From Amycolatopsis antarctica (GTDB taxonomy: Bacteria > Actinomycetota > Actinomycetes > Mycobacteriales > Pseudonocardiaceae), in contig NZ_NKYE01000008.1 in the NCBI RefSeq assembly GCF_002262875.1, positions 186,001-250,000 on the forward strand: a stretch of 64,000 bases of DNA, given 5' to 3'. The position numbers and the translations under genes are program-made. Below the pieces are notes generated by a model. It ran no database searches and had not been told where the DNA came from. It saw only the letters and a program-made list of their open reading frames with translations. Below, in pieces: positions 41,104 to 49,440 of the stretch. How positions within the stretch are numbered: position 1 is the first letter of the stretch; each line of letters begins with the position of its first letter.

Positions 41104-42654
41104 ATGGGGCGACACAGCAGGGACGAGGACCCGGCTCCGCACCGTCCTGACGACCACTCCCCCTCGGCCCGTTTCCCGGCCGCACCGCAGCCGCCCCAGG
41201 CCCCCCGAGGCACGTTCCCGGCCGACGGTGCCCGCTACGGCACCGGCGCCCACCCCCGCCCTGGACAACCGCCCCGCCGTCACCCGGACGCCAGGTCCGC
41301 CGACGGCAACGCCGTGCCGGACGTACGCAGGCAGCCGAACGGCCCGCGCGGCAATCCCGGCGGCTCCGCTCCGCGGCGCGGGGGGACGCAACCGCCCGGC
41401 CAGGTACCGCCCCGACAGGACGCGCGCCAGCGTTCGGCACGCGACATCCCGCCGGTACCGGCGCCCCCGGAACGTCGCGGACCGACCGGCGAACACCCGC
41501 GCCCCGCGGCACCGCAACGCCCGGTCGCCGCCCAGCGCCCCGTCGCGCCGCAGCGTCCCGGCACACCTCGCCCCGGCACACCGCAGCGCCCGGCAGCGGC
41601 CCAGCGCCCCGGCACCGGCGACGGCCGCCATCCGGCCGGCCAGCATCCCCGGCCACAGCTACCGCATCGCGGCCCGCAACGTCCCGGGCAGCGGCCCGAC
41701 GGGCAGCGCCCCGGCGCACCGCGCACGGACGGGCGCACCGGTCAGCATCCGGCGCCGAACCGGCCGGTGCAGCGCCCCGAGGGGCGGACCACCACCGTGC
41801 ATCCGGTTCCGCCGCGTACCGACCGCAGGCCGGAACCCGCCCGGCCCGCCGAGCCGAGGGCCTCCCGCCGGCCGGACGCGCGGCCCACCGAGATCCACGA
41901 GGCCGTGCCCGCCTCCGCCGTCGTGACCGAGGAGCGCCCCGAAGCGGAGACCCGGACCATCCGCCGGGCGCGGGTCGGCGAGGACGACGGTGGCGACCGG
42001 ATGCTCGCCGAGGAGTCCGCCGACAGCGCAGCCGAGGACGACGGTGAGACCCGGTTCGTCACCGGGCACCACCGCGCCATCGGTAAGGCCGCGCGGCGCA
42101 GGCGGGTGGCCAAGTGGCCGATCGCCTGCCTGGTGCTGGTCGCTCTCGTCGGGCTCGGCTGGCTCGGCTTCTCCTGGGCGGCGAGTGAATCCAACACCCG
42201 CGCCGAGGCACAGGCGGCGAAGTGCACGGACGGCGATTCGACGCTGGCGGTGGTCGTCACGCCCAGCGCGGAGAAGGCGGTCACCGCGGCCGCACAACGG
42301 TGGAACGACGCCAAGACCGTGGTACACGCGCACTGCATCAACGTCGAGGTCAAGGCCGTGCCCTCCGAGCAGGTCCTCGGCGCGCTGTCCGGCAAGACCG
42401 GCCTGGACACGATCGGCGGCCTGCCCGCGGCGTGGATCCCCGAATCGGCCTACTGGGTGGACGAGCTGACGGCCAACAAGCCGGAGATCATCGGCTCCCC
42501 CGCCGAGTCCGTGGCCTCCGCCCGGTCCGCCGAATACCGCTACCTGGGGCTGTCCGGCAAGGGCATCGACGACGTGCAGAAGCGGGCGGCTCAGTCGTTC
42601 CGCGGTTTCCTGACCGAACCCGCCCAGCAGGCCGACTTCACGGCCGGCCGCTGA
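41104..42654 (+). CDS. Proline-rich membrane protein with extracellular binding-protein-like domain
   Basis: A 516-residue protein. Residues 1-240 are disordered and rich in Pro, Arg, Gln and Gly (repeats such as PQRPVAAQRPVAPQRPG). A 100-residue acidic cytosolic segment, one membrane helix (about 340-360, PIACLVLVALVGLGWLGFSW) and an extracellular domain of about 150 residues follow. The domain (LAVVVTPSAEKAVTAAAQRW and GLPAAWIPESAYWVDEL) resembles the first lobe of solute-binding proteins but is too short for a full one. A surface-sensor or envelope role is likely but unproven. Confidence 0.7.
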   Translation: MGRHSRDEDPAPHRPDDHSPSARFPAAPQPPQAPRGTFPADGARYGTGAHPRPGQPPRRHPDARSADGNAVPDVRRQPNGPRGNPGGSAPRRGGTQPPGQVPPRQDARQRSARDIPPVPAPPERRGPTGEHPRPAAPQRPVAAQRPVAPQRPGTPRPGTPQRPAAAQRPGTGDGRHPAGQHPRPQLPHRGPQRPGQRPDGQRPGAPRTDGRTGQHPAPNRPVQRPEGRTTTVHPVPPRTDRRPEPARPAEPRASRRPDARPTEIHEAVPASAVVTEERPEAETRTIRRARVGEDDGGDRMLAEESADSAAEDDGETRFVTGHHRAIGKAARRRRVAKWPIACLVLVALVGLGWLGFSWAASESNTRAEAQAAKCTDGDSTLAVVVTPSAEKAVTAAAQRWNDAKTVVHAHCINVEVKAVPSEQVLGALSGKTGLDTIGGLPAAWIPESAYWVDELTANKPEIIGSPAESVASARSAEYRYLGLSGKGIDDVQKRAAQSFRGFLTEPAQQADFTAGR

Positions 42655-42676
42655 CGCGGGTCCGGTTCAGCTTCGC

Positions 42677-43507
42677 TCACACCGCGTCGAACACGTCCGG
42701 GTCGGCTCCGGTACGGGTGCCGGTGTCCAGCTCTCCGATGGCGGCGATGTCGTCGTCCGCGAGTTCGAAGTCGAACACGTCGATGTTCTCGGCGACGCGG
42801 GACGGCGTGACGGACTTCGGGATCACGACGTTGCCGACCTGGAGGTGCCAGCGGAGCACGATCTGCGCCGGGGTCTTGCCGTACTTGTCGCCGAGGCTGG
42901 TGATCGTCTGCTCGCCGAGCAGCGCGCCCTGCGCGAGGGGACTCCAGGCTTCGGTGGCGATCCCGTGCTCGGCGTGGAACGCGCGCAGGTCCGCCTGCTG
43001 CAACTGCGGGTGCAGCTCGACCTGGTTCACCGCGGGCACGATCTCGGTCTCGTCGAACAGCCTGCGCAGGTGGGCCTGGGTGAAGTTGGAGACGCCGATG
43101 GCCCGGACGCGCCCGTCCGCGTAGAGCTTCTCCAGTGCCCGCCAGGTGTCGACGTAGCTGTCCCGCTTCGGCAGCGGCCAGTGGATCAGGTACAGGTCCA
43201 GCCGATCCAGGCCCAGCTTCTCCAGGCTGACGTCGAACGCCCGCAGGGCGGAGTCGTAGCCCTGGTCGGCGTTCCACAGCTTGGTGGTGACGAACAGTTC
43301 GTCCCGGGCGATCCCGGACTCACGGATCGCCTGTCCCACACCGGATTCGTTCTTGTACACGGCTGCGGTGTCGATGCTGCGGTACCCGGCGTCGAGCGCC
43401 GTGGTGACGGCCTTCGCCGTCTCGTCGGCGGGCACCTGGAAGACACCGAAGCCGAGCTGCGGGATGGCGACCGAGTTGTTGAGACTGACTGTGGGCACTG
43501 TGGTCAT
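42677..43507 (-). CDS. Aldo/keto reductase (2,5-diketo-D-gluconate reductase type)
   Basis: A 276-residue NADPH-dependent aldo/keto reductase. The catalytic tetrad is visible: Asp in SIDTAAVY, Tyr in that same VYKNE, Lys in VTTKLWNADQG and His in LYLIHWPLP. AIGVSNFTQAHL and VIPKSVTPSRVAENI (cofactor site) are standard. The ATG at 43507 gives MTTVPTVSLNN; an upstream in-frame ATG adds 10 unlikely residues. The substrate is not deducible. It is downstream of the XRE gene on the same strand, 117 bp away. Confidence 0.92.
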   Translation of the reverse strand: MTTVPTVSLNNSVAIPQLGFGVFQVPADETAKAVTTALDAGYRSIDTAAVYKNESGVGQAIRESGIARDELFVTTKLWNADQGYDSALRAFDVSLEKLGLDRLDLYLIHWPLPKRDSYVDTWRALEKLYADGRVRAIGVSNFTQAHLRRLFDETEIVPAVNQVELHPQLQQADLRAFHAEHGIATEAWSPLAQGALLGEQTITSLGDKYGKTPAQIVLRWHLQVGNVVIPKSVTPSRVAENIDVFDFELADDDIAAIGELDTGTRTGADPDVFDAV

Positions 43508-43624
43508 GAAGGAGGGTTCCTCATCTGTCGGCGTCAAGGCGTCCTTACCCCCGGCACAACGCGCTGGCGGCTGCGGTTTAGTCCCGCTGCGACGATCCTC
43601 TCACCGACGGCTACCGGCGGCTCG

Positions 43625-44449
43625 TCACCGGGACCCGGCCGGGTCCGCACCGCCCGGGACACCGCCCAGGAACGCGGCCGTGGCCGGGTCCGCGGGGAAG
43701 AACGACTCGATGGACAGCTCGGCGAGCGTGACGTCGAGTGGTGTGCCGAAGGTGGCCACCGTGCTGAGGAACGCGAGTTCACCGGTGGCGTGCCGGAGCC
43801 GCAGGGGCACCAGGATGTCACCCGGCGCGGGCACTTCGACCTCCGGCACCGGCTGCTCGCACGGGTAGCCACGGAGTTCGGCCAGCAGGTCGCCGAGCCA
43901 CGGATCCGCGGTGGCGGCGACCTCCCGGCGCAGGCGCCCCAGCAGGTGTGCGCGCCACTCCCCCAGGTTGACGATCCGCGGCGCCATTCCCCGCGGATGC
44001 AGGGTCAGCCGCAGCACGTTCACCGGTGCGAGGGCGAGGTCCGCGTGGACGCCCTCGGTGAGCAGGCCCGCACCGGCGTTGGCCTCGACGAGGTTCCACC
44101 GCCGATCGACCACCACCGCCGGGTACGGATCGTGTCCGGCGAGCAGCCTGCGCACGGCGTGCATGGCCGGGGCGAAGTCCGGGGCGGTGAGGGACGTCTC
44201 GCCGTAGACCGGGGCGTATCCGGCGGCGAGCAGAAGCTGGTTGCGCTCCCGCAGTGGCACGTCGAGGTGCTCGCCGAGGCGCAGCACCATGTCCCGGCTG
44301 GGTGCGGACCGACCGGTTTCGACGAAACTCAGGTGCCGGGCGGAGATCTCGGCGGAGATGGACAGGTCGAGCTGGCTGATCCGGCGCCGGTCGCGCCATT
44401 CGCGCAGGAGCTCGCCCACGGGGCGGTGGGCGGCGGCTGCGGTGGTCAC
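43625..44449 (-). CDS. XRE regulator with MmyB-like ligand domain
   Basis: A 274-residue regulator. The helix-turn-helix is at residues 12-70 (LREWRDRRRISQLDLSISAE and HLSFVETGRSAPSR). It is followed by the MmyB-like domain with VDRRWNLVEANAG and the long C-terminal LRRE segment, which in Streptomyces MmyB-type proteins binds a fatty-acid-like ligand. It probably controls the aldo/keto reductase behind it. A perfect palindrome lies just upstream of its start. Confidence 0.9.
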   Translation of the reverse strand: MTTAAAAHRPVGELLREWRDRRRISQLDLSISAEISARHLSFVETGRSAPSRDMVLRLGEHLDVPLRERNQLLLAAGYAPVYGETSLTAPDFAPAMHAVRRLLAGHDPYPAVVVDRRWNLVEANAGAGLLTEGVHADLALAPVNVLRLTLHPRGMAPRIVNLGEWRAHLLGRLRREVAATADPWLGDLLAELRGYPCEQPVPEVEVPAPGDILVPLRLRHATGELAFLSTVATFGTPLDVTLAELSIESFFPADPATAAFLGGVPGGADPAGSR

Positions 44450-44484
44450 CCCGCAACGCTAGCGAGACACCGTCTGCCCGGCCA

Positions 44485-44499
44485 TTACCCGCGGGGTAA
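44485..44499. promoter_or_regulatory. Palindrome TTACCC-gcg-GGGTAA upstream of XRE gene
   Basis: A perfect 6-3-6 inverted repeat 36 bp before the XRE start codon. A TTACCC half-site also occurs upstream of the aldo/keto reductase, near 43546. It is a candidate operator for the XRE protein. Confidence 0.45.
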
Positions 44500-44642
44500 C
44501 GCAGTGCGTTCCCGCGTCCATCGCGAGGCGGTCCTGCGTCCCGTACACCACCGGCACGCAGGACCGCGGGCCGCGCTTCGACTCGGGGCACCGGCGCCGC
44601 TTCGGACGGCAGCGTCGGGACAGAGCGAGGAGAGGTAGCCGG

Positions 44643-45212
44643 TCAGCCGGTCCGGCGCGCGTTGCGCCGCTGGGTGAGTTCGTCCGAGTGCACGGGTTCC
44701 TCAATCTCGCCACCATCGGCCCGCTCGGCGGGGAACTCGTGAATCGTGCCGCTGATCTCCTGCATCGCGCCGCTGACGGCGATCCCGAACACGCCCTGCC
44801 CGCCCTGGAGCAGATCGACGATCTCCTCCGGGGAGGTGCACTCGTAGACCGTGGTCCCGTCGGAGAAGAGGGTGACCCTGGCGAGGTCGCGCACTCCGCG
44901 AACCCGCAGATGCTCGACGGCCACCCGGATGTTCTGCAGTGAGACCCCGGTGTCGAGCAGCCGCTTGACCACCTTCAGGACAAGGATGTCCTTGAACGAG
45001 TAGAGGCGCTGCGAACCGGAGCCGTGCGCGGTGCGGATGCTCGGCGCGATCAGCTTGGTACGGGCCCAGTAGTCGAGCTGCCGGTAGGTGATGCCCGCGA
45101 TCTGGCATGCGGCCGGTCCCCGATAGCCCACGAGCTCATCGGGCAGACGGTCGTCAGGGAACAGCTCGCCCTGCTCGCCGCTGGCGACCTGGACCGGCTT
45201 CTCCTCGACCAC
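44643..45212 (-). CDS. MerR-family regulator (Rv1830-like)
   Basis: A 189-residue MerR-type protein. The wing-helix region GPAACQIAGITYRQLDYWAR and RLYSFKDILVLKVVKRLLD fits the second MerR of the garA locus in mycobacteria (Rv1830). The GTG at 45212 follows GAGGAGG and gives VVEEKPVQVASGEQ. It ends the pgsA-garA-ftsR-bfn-merR cluster and is separated from bfn by a TetR gene on the other strand. No effector-binding cysteines are seen. Confidence 0.85.
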   Translation of the reverse strand: MVEEKPVQVASGEQGELFPDDRLPDELVGYRGPAACQIAGITYRQLDYWARTKLIAPSIRTAHGSGSQRLYSFKDILVLKVVKRLLDTGVSLQNIRVAVEHLRVRGVRDLARVTLFSDGTTVYECTSPEEIVDLLQGGQGVFGIAVSGAMQEISGTIHEFPAERADGGEIEEPVHSDELTQRRNARRTG

Positions 45213-45382
45213 GCATGCCTCCTCTCGCCCGGCACGACTGCCGGCGAACAAGACCGCGGCGGATGCCCCAGCTGAACGAATCACACCGCCGCAATTTACG
45301 TCTGTTGACGGTAAGCCTGCCGGACCGGCCGGTCAACGCGACTCGCGGCGGGCGGGTCGCGAGCTGTGGACAGTTTTCAGGT

Positions 45383-45429
45383 TTGACGGATTTTACTTGG
45401 CCATGTAATTATTTACTCATGCAGGTAAA
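45383..45429 (+). promoter_or_regulatory. Promoter and double operator of tetR gene
   Basis: TTGACG (45383-45388) with a following TGTAATTA-type -10 forms a promoter over very A/T-rich DNA. Two sites with the same plan, TTTAC-N8-GTAA, lie at 45392-45409 and 45412-45429, 20 bp (two helical turns) apart. The second covers the ATG. They are likely the TetR gene's own operators. Confidence 0.6.
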
Positions 45430-46042
45430 CGAGACATGGGGCGCCGAGATCGGTCACACCCCCACCGAGGCCACCCGCCGGGCCCAGATCGTCACGGCGG
45501 CCATCGAGGTCATCGACGAGCACGGCTACGCCAAGGCGTCGTTCGCCAGGATCGTGGAGCGGGCGGGGCTCAGCAGCACCCGGATGATCTCCTACCACTT
45601 CGCCAACCGGAACGACCTGATGTGGGCGACCGCGCTCACCGTCATGGAGAGCATGGACAGCTACCTCGGAGAGCGGCTGGACACCACCGGCGGCCGGGCC
45701 TCGATGCTCGGTGACTACATTCGGGCCGAGGTCGGCTTTCTCGGCGCACAGCCGAAACAGGTCCGCGCGCTCGTCGAGATCAGCGCACAGGCGCGGGAGC
45801 GACCCGACTCGCCGATCATCGAGGCGGTCTGGCGGGACCTGCGGACCGGCAGGCTGGAGCGGCAGCTCACCCAGGGGCAGCGCGAGGGTGCGTTCGGCGA
45901 GTTCGACATCAGGGTGATGGCCATGGCCATCCGCCAGTCGATCGACGGCGTGGCACTGCGACTGGCCGGGGAACCGGATCTGGACGTCGACGACTACGGC
46001 GCTCAGATCGCGGACCTGTTTCTCCGCGCTACCGCGGCCTGA
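45419..46042 (+). CDS. TetR-family transcriptional regulator
   Basis: A 207-residue TetR regulator with the N-terminal helix-turn-helix RRAQIVTAAIEVIDEHGYAK and SFARIVERAGLSSTRMISYHF. The rest is the usual helical ligand domain. The start ATG lies inside an operator-like palindrome and very close to the -10, so the mRNA may be leaderless or nearly so. It is inserted on the opposite strand within the conserved garA-merR cluster. No target other than itself is evident. Confidence 0.9.
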   Translation: MQVNETWGAEIGHTPTEATRRAQIVTAAIEVIDEHGYAKASFARIVERAGLSSTRMISYHFANRNDLMWATALTVMESMDSYLGERLDTTGGRASMLGDYIRAEVGFLGAQPKQVRALVEISAQARERPDSPIIEAVWRDLRTGRLERQLTQGQREGAFGEFDIRVMAMAIRQSIDGVALRLAGEPDLDVDDYGAQIADLFLRATAA

Positions 46043-46055
46043 GGCCCCGTACGGC

Positions 46056-46529
46056 TCAGGTGTCGGCGCCGCGGAAGTCCTCCGGGGAGACGGAGTCGAG
46101 GAACTCGCGGAACTTCTCGACTTCGTCCTCCTGCTCGTCCGGGATGATCAACCCGGCCTCCTCGAGCACGGAAGCCTCGGCGTGGATCGGCACGCCCACC
46201 CGCAGGGCCAGCGCGACGGAGTCGCTGGGCCGGGCGGAGACGCGCACGTCGCCGTCGAAGACGAGTTCGGCGAAGAAGGTGCCTTCGCGGAGATCAGTGA
46301 TGACGACCTGCTCGAGTTCCCGGCCCAGCGAGCCGATGACCTCCTTGAGCAGGTCGTGGGTCAGCGGCCGGGCCGGACGGACGCCCTGCTGTTCCAGGGC
46401 GATGGCCGTCGCCTCGACGGAGCCGATCCAGATCGGGAGGTACCGCTCGCCTTCCGTCTCCCGCAGCAACAAGATCGGCTGGTTCGCGGGCAGCTCCACC
46501 CGCACGCCCACGACGCGCATCTCGCTCAT
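46056..46529 (-). CDS. Bifunctional nuclease family protein (Rv1829-like, DUF151)
   Basis: A 157-residue DUF151 protein starting MSEMRVVGVRVELPAN, with LPIWIGSVEATAIALEQQGV, DLLKEVIGSLG and RPSDSVALALRVGVPIHA as family segments, and an acidic C-terminal UVR-like tail (EDEVEKFREFLDSVSPEDF). Family members have DNase and RNase activity in plants and bacteria. It is the middle gene of the garA cluster and is preceded by 389 bp without a gene. Confidence 0.92.
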   Translation of the reverse strand: MSEMRVVGVRVELPANQPILLLRETEGERYLPIWIGSVEATAIALEQQGVRPARPLTHDLLKEVIGSLGRELEQVVITDLREGTFFAELVFDGDVRVSARPSDSVALALRVGVPIHAEASVLEEAGLIIPDEQEDEVEKFREFLDSVSPEDFRGADT

Positions 46530-46918
46530 CGGGCTTCGCCTCCCTCTCCTGCGCGCGGGCAGCGGCGCTGTCCCGGGGATCCCGCATCGACAGGGCCGAC
46601 GCTACCCGCGTTCCAGACGCCGTGCTCGCCGTGCGAACTCGTCGTCGACCCACACTGTCGTGGGGCCACGGACAACCGTACGGCATCACGGTCACGGAGT
46701 GATCCCATACGAACTGCGCAACCTGACTGAGATTTACCCGAAACGTGGCGCATCGCCGTGGCCAGGACCGGGTCCACCGGACGGCCACCAGGACGTGTCC
46801 GGCGACCGGCGTGGTCACGGTGTTCGCGCCGAGGCAGCTCATGGCGAAGGCCTCGCGTCGCCGTGCCGGGAACCGCTCGGTCACGAATCCCACCGGCCGG
46901 GAATCAGCCGGGCATGCG
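46530..46918. other. 389-bp gap between bfn and ftsR with a 35-bp inverted repeat
   Basis: No coding region is convincing. The notable element is CGTACGGCATCAC - 9 nt - GTGATCCCATACG (46677-46711), an inverted repeat with 11 of 13 pairs, about 150 bp before the bfn start. It is well placed for a regulator of bfn, perhaps a MerR protein of the cluster. The rest has no repeat or hairpin that stands out. Confidence 0.5.
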
Positions 46919-47674
46919 CTAACCGCCCGTGACGCCCCGGATTCCTGCCTTGACGAGCAGCGTGTGCAAGGCGACGGACAGTGCCGCGAGTTCACGCACC
47001 ATCTCGTCGGCGCGTTCCTTGGCGTCCTCGTCCCGGTGCCGGTACACCGGCGCGACGATCTGCTCGAGCAGGCCGACCTCTCGGTCCGCCGAGGCGCGGA
47101 AGGCCCGCAGGTGCCTCGGCTCGATGCCGAACGCGGTCATCGCCTTGACCGTCCGCGCGATGTGCACCGAGTCGGCGTCGTAGAAACCCGCCGCCCCCGG
47201 ACGGATCAGGCCGTACTGCTCGAGCTCACCGAGCATCACGAGGTCCACGCCCGCGTCGGCGAGCAGTTCCTCCTGGGTGAGCCGGATGTCCCGTTCCGGC
47301 GCGAAGTCCGCGGGGGCCGGCATACCGCCGTGGTCCCCAGGAAACGCGGGCCCGGACAGGGAGACGAGCTTGCGCGGCAGGCGCGGGGCCGATGCCGCAG
47401 GTTCCACCCCGCGGTCGGCGGCGTCGAGCTGTTCCTTGATGACCTTCAGCGGAAGGTAGTGGTCGCGCTGTGCCGAGAGCACGAAGCGCAGGCGCTCCAC
47501 GTCCGCCGGGGTGAACTGCCGGTAACCGGACGGCGTTCGGCTGGGCCGGACCAGGCCCTCCGACTCGAGGAACCTGATCTTCGAGATGGTGACATCGGGG
47601 AAGTCGCCGCGCAGTTGCGCGAGGACGGCCCCGATGCTCAACCCGTCACGTTGTGGCCGTCCGGCCGCCGTCAC
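46919..47674 (-). CDS. ftsR: MerR-family regulator FtsR (Rv1828-like)
   Basis: A 251-residue MerR-type regulator. The helix-turn-helix and wing VTISKIRFLESEGLVRPSRT and GYRQFTPADVERLRFVLSAQ are highly typical. The C-terminal effector-like domain includes LTQEELLADAGVDLVMLGEL. The orthologue in Corynebacterium (FtsR) activates ftsZ. The GTG overlaps the garA stop by GTGA, so FtsR is cotranslated with GarA. Confidence 0.88.
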   Translation of the reverse strand: MTAAGRPQRDGLSIGAVLAQLRGDFPDVTISKIRFLESEGLVRPSRTPSGYRQFTPADVERLRFVLSAQRDHYLPLKVIKEQLDAADRGVEPAASAPRLPRKLVSLSGPAFPGDHGGMPAPADFAPERDIRLTQEELLADAGVDLVMLGELEQYGLIRPGAAGFYDADSVHIARTVKAMTAFGIEPRHLRAFRASADREVGLLEQIVAPVYRHRDEDAKERADEMVRELAALSVALHTLLVKAGIRGVTGG

Positions 47675-48138
47675 TGCGCCCCCTGGCCCCCGTGTCCCGG
47701 GCCGGTCAGGAAGACGAGTCGGAACTTGCCGATCTGGACCTCGTCGCCACCGGCGAGTACGGCCTGGTCGACCGGCTCACGGTTGACGTAGGTGCCGTTC
47801 AGGCTGCCGACGTCGATGACGACGAACTCGCCACCCTCACGGCGGAACTCGGCGTGCCGGCGGGAGACTGTCACGTCGTCGAGGAAGATGTCGCTGTCCG
47901 GGTGGCGGCCGGCGCTGGTGGTGTCGCGGTCGAGCAGGAAGCGGGAACCCGCGTTGGGGCCGCGCTTGACCACGAGCAGGGCCGAACCGGCCGGGAGCGC
48001 GTCCACGCCGGCCACGGGCGGCTCAGGGGCCTGCGGCTCCTGCTGTCCTTCGACCTCGGCCAGGAAGTCGGCCCGGAAAACGGAAGTCCGCTCCGGAGAC
48101 CGCTCCGGGGGAACGCCGGGCCCGTCGTTCGTGCTCAC
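47671..48138 (-). CDS. garA: FHA-domain regulator GarA/OdhI
   Basis: A 155-residue regulator of 2-oxoglutarate metabolism. The FHA domain (about residues 55-145) has all phosphothreonine-binding residues: the Arg in SAGRHPDSD, the Ser/His in SRRHAEF and GSLNGTYVN. Unphosphorylated GarA inhibits 2-oxoglutarate dehydrogenase and glutamate dehydrogenase. The N-terminal phosphosite reads ERTSVFRADF instead of ETTSVFRADF, so one of two adjacent Thr is Arg. The GTG at 48138 follows AAGGAG. Confidence 0.93.
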   Translation of the reverse strand: MSTNDGPGVPPERSPERTSVFRADFLAEVEGQQEPQAPEPPVAGVDALPAGSALLVVKRGPNAGSRFLLDRDTTSAGRHPDSDIFLDDVTVSRRHAEFRREGGEFVVIDVGSLNGTYVNREPVDQAVLAGGDEVQIGKFRLVFLTGPGHGGQGAQ

Positions 48139-48455
48139 CTGAGCTCTCCTTACGCGCTGATAGTGCATTACTCAACCATGTGGGCTCGAGTTCGTGGAGC
48201 TCGAGATCGTGCAGTTGCCAACGTACCGTGCCTGATCGGTCAGGGACGCCGGGGTTCCCCCAAGCGGCCGCCGCTACCGCCGGGTGAGCGGCGGTTCAGG
48301 CACCGATGACGCGCCGGTACCCCCGCGCGCCGAGCAGGTCGTCGACGCCGGTGCGGTAGCCGGGCGCGAGCTCGATCGGCCGGATCCCGGCGTGCGGATC
48401 GCCGCCGGTCACCTCGGGGCACCGGCGGCGGACGACGGGGATGCCCGGAGGGCGC
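48139..48455. other. 317-bp gap between garA and pgsA, possible gene remnant
   Basis: In mycobacteria DUF881 genes and gcvH lie at this place; none is seen here. On the minus strand a short frame (about 48306-48420) reads IRPIELAPGYRTGVDDLLGA and ends with TGA; it looks protein-like but has no start of its own and could be a remnant. Near 48180-48215 the repeat CTCGAG-N9-CTCGAG lies in the probable garA promoter region. Confidence 0.3.
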
Positions 48456-49085
48456 TCACGCGGGGACGGCGTTGCGATGGCCGCCGGAGACGGCCCGCAC
48501 TGTCTGCAGCACGTAGAGCATGCCGGACCACAGGTACAGCGCGCCGCCCCAGACCATGAAGGCGTAGGCGAACGGGCGGGCGGCCTGCGCGAACCCGGAG
48601 TCGCCCTGCATGAGCAGCAGTAGCGGGAAGGCGTACATGAGCAGGAACGTCGCGGCCTTGCCGATGTAGGCGACCTCGGGCGGGGCGAAACCGTTGCGGC
48701 GCAGGACGAGGATGCACACCGCGCAGACGATCTCGCGGCCGATCAGTACGGCCACCACCCACCACGGCACGATCTCGCGGACCAGGAACGCGAAGAGGGT
48801 GGCGATGATGTACAGCCGGTCGGCGGCCGGGTCGAGGAGCTGACCGAGCCTGCTCATCTGGTCCAGCCAGCGGGCCAGCTTGCCGTCGAGCCAGTCGGTG
48901 AACCCGCCGAACATGAGGATGGCGACCGCCCAGCCGTCCTCTTCGGGACCCAGCAGCAACCAGAGGAACACCGGCACGAGTGCCAGCCGAAGGATGGACA
49001 GCAGGTTGGGCACGGTCAGGGCCTGCCGTGCCAGCGACGGTTCCGCCCGTTCGGTGGCCTGCTCGGGCTGCTCGCTCACGTGCAC
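48456..49085 (-). CDS. CDP-alcohol phosphatidyltransferase PgsA2-like
   Basis: A 209-residue membrane enzyme with about five helices. The diagnostic metal-binding motif D-x2-D-G-x2-A-R-x8-G-x3-D-x3-D is present as DWLDGKLARWLDQMSRLGQL followed by LDPAADR, near residue 65. It transfers a phosphatidyl group from CDP-diacylglycerol to an alcohol, in this locus type perhaps glycerol-3-phosphate (PgsA2, Rv1822). It is upstream of garA but with a larger gap than in mycobacteria. Confidence 0.87.
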   Translation of the reverse strand: MHVSEQPEQATERAEPSLARQALTVPNLLSILRLALVPVFLWLLLGPEEDGWAVAILMFGGFTDWLDGKLARWLDQMSRLGQLLDPAADRLYIIATLFAFLVREIVPWWVVAVLIGREIVCAVCILVLRRNGFAPPEVAYIGKAATFLLMYAFPLLLLMQGDSGFAQAARPFAYAFMVWGGALYLWSGMLYVLQTVRAVSGGHRNAVPA

Positions 49086-49206
49086 ACCGTAGCCGCCATC
49101 GGAGGGGCCGACACGGGGTGGTCGGCGCCGTTGCCCGGCGCCGCGGGCGGACCTGCCACGGCCGGTTGCCGTGCGGGCCGGGGCAAGCGCCGTACCCGCT
49201 CACCGG

Positions 49207-49440
49207 TCATTCGGCGCGGCGCAGGCTCCAGCCGCGACGCTGCAGGTCCGCCCGGGTCAGCGCGAGGGGGCGGCCACGCGCGTCGCGGCCCATCCAGCGC
49301 GGCCTGCCCGCGACGCCCTCCAGCACGTACGGGCGTCCCTGGCTCCATACGACGCTGCACGGGGTGGTCGGCGGGAGGGCCGGGGTGGACCCGGCTGCGG
49401 ACGGGGCGGCGGTACCGGTGTCGGTCTGGGTGGTCATCAC
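49207..49440 (-). CDS. Hypothetical protein, 77 aa
   Basis: A 77-residue protein with a Thr/Pro-rich first third and a compact C-terminal part, SQGRPYVLEGVAGRPRWMGR followed by DLQRRGWSLRRAE. No family is recognised. The start is a GTG/ATG pair behind a weak site. Codon bias is that of a real gene, but the confidence is modest. Confidence 0.45.
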   Translation of the reverse strand: MMTTQTDTGTAAPSAAGSTPALPPTTPCSVVWSQGRPYVLEGVAGRPRWMGRDARGRPLALTRADLQRRGWSLRRAE

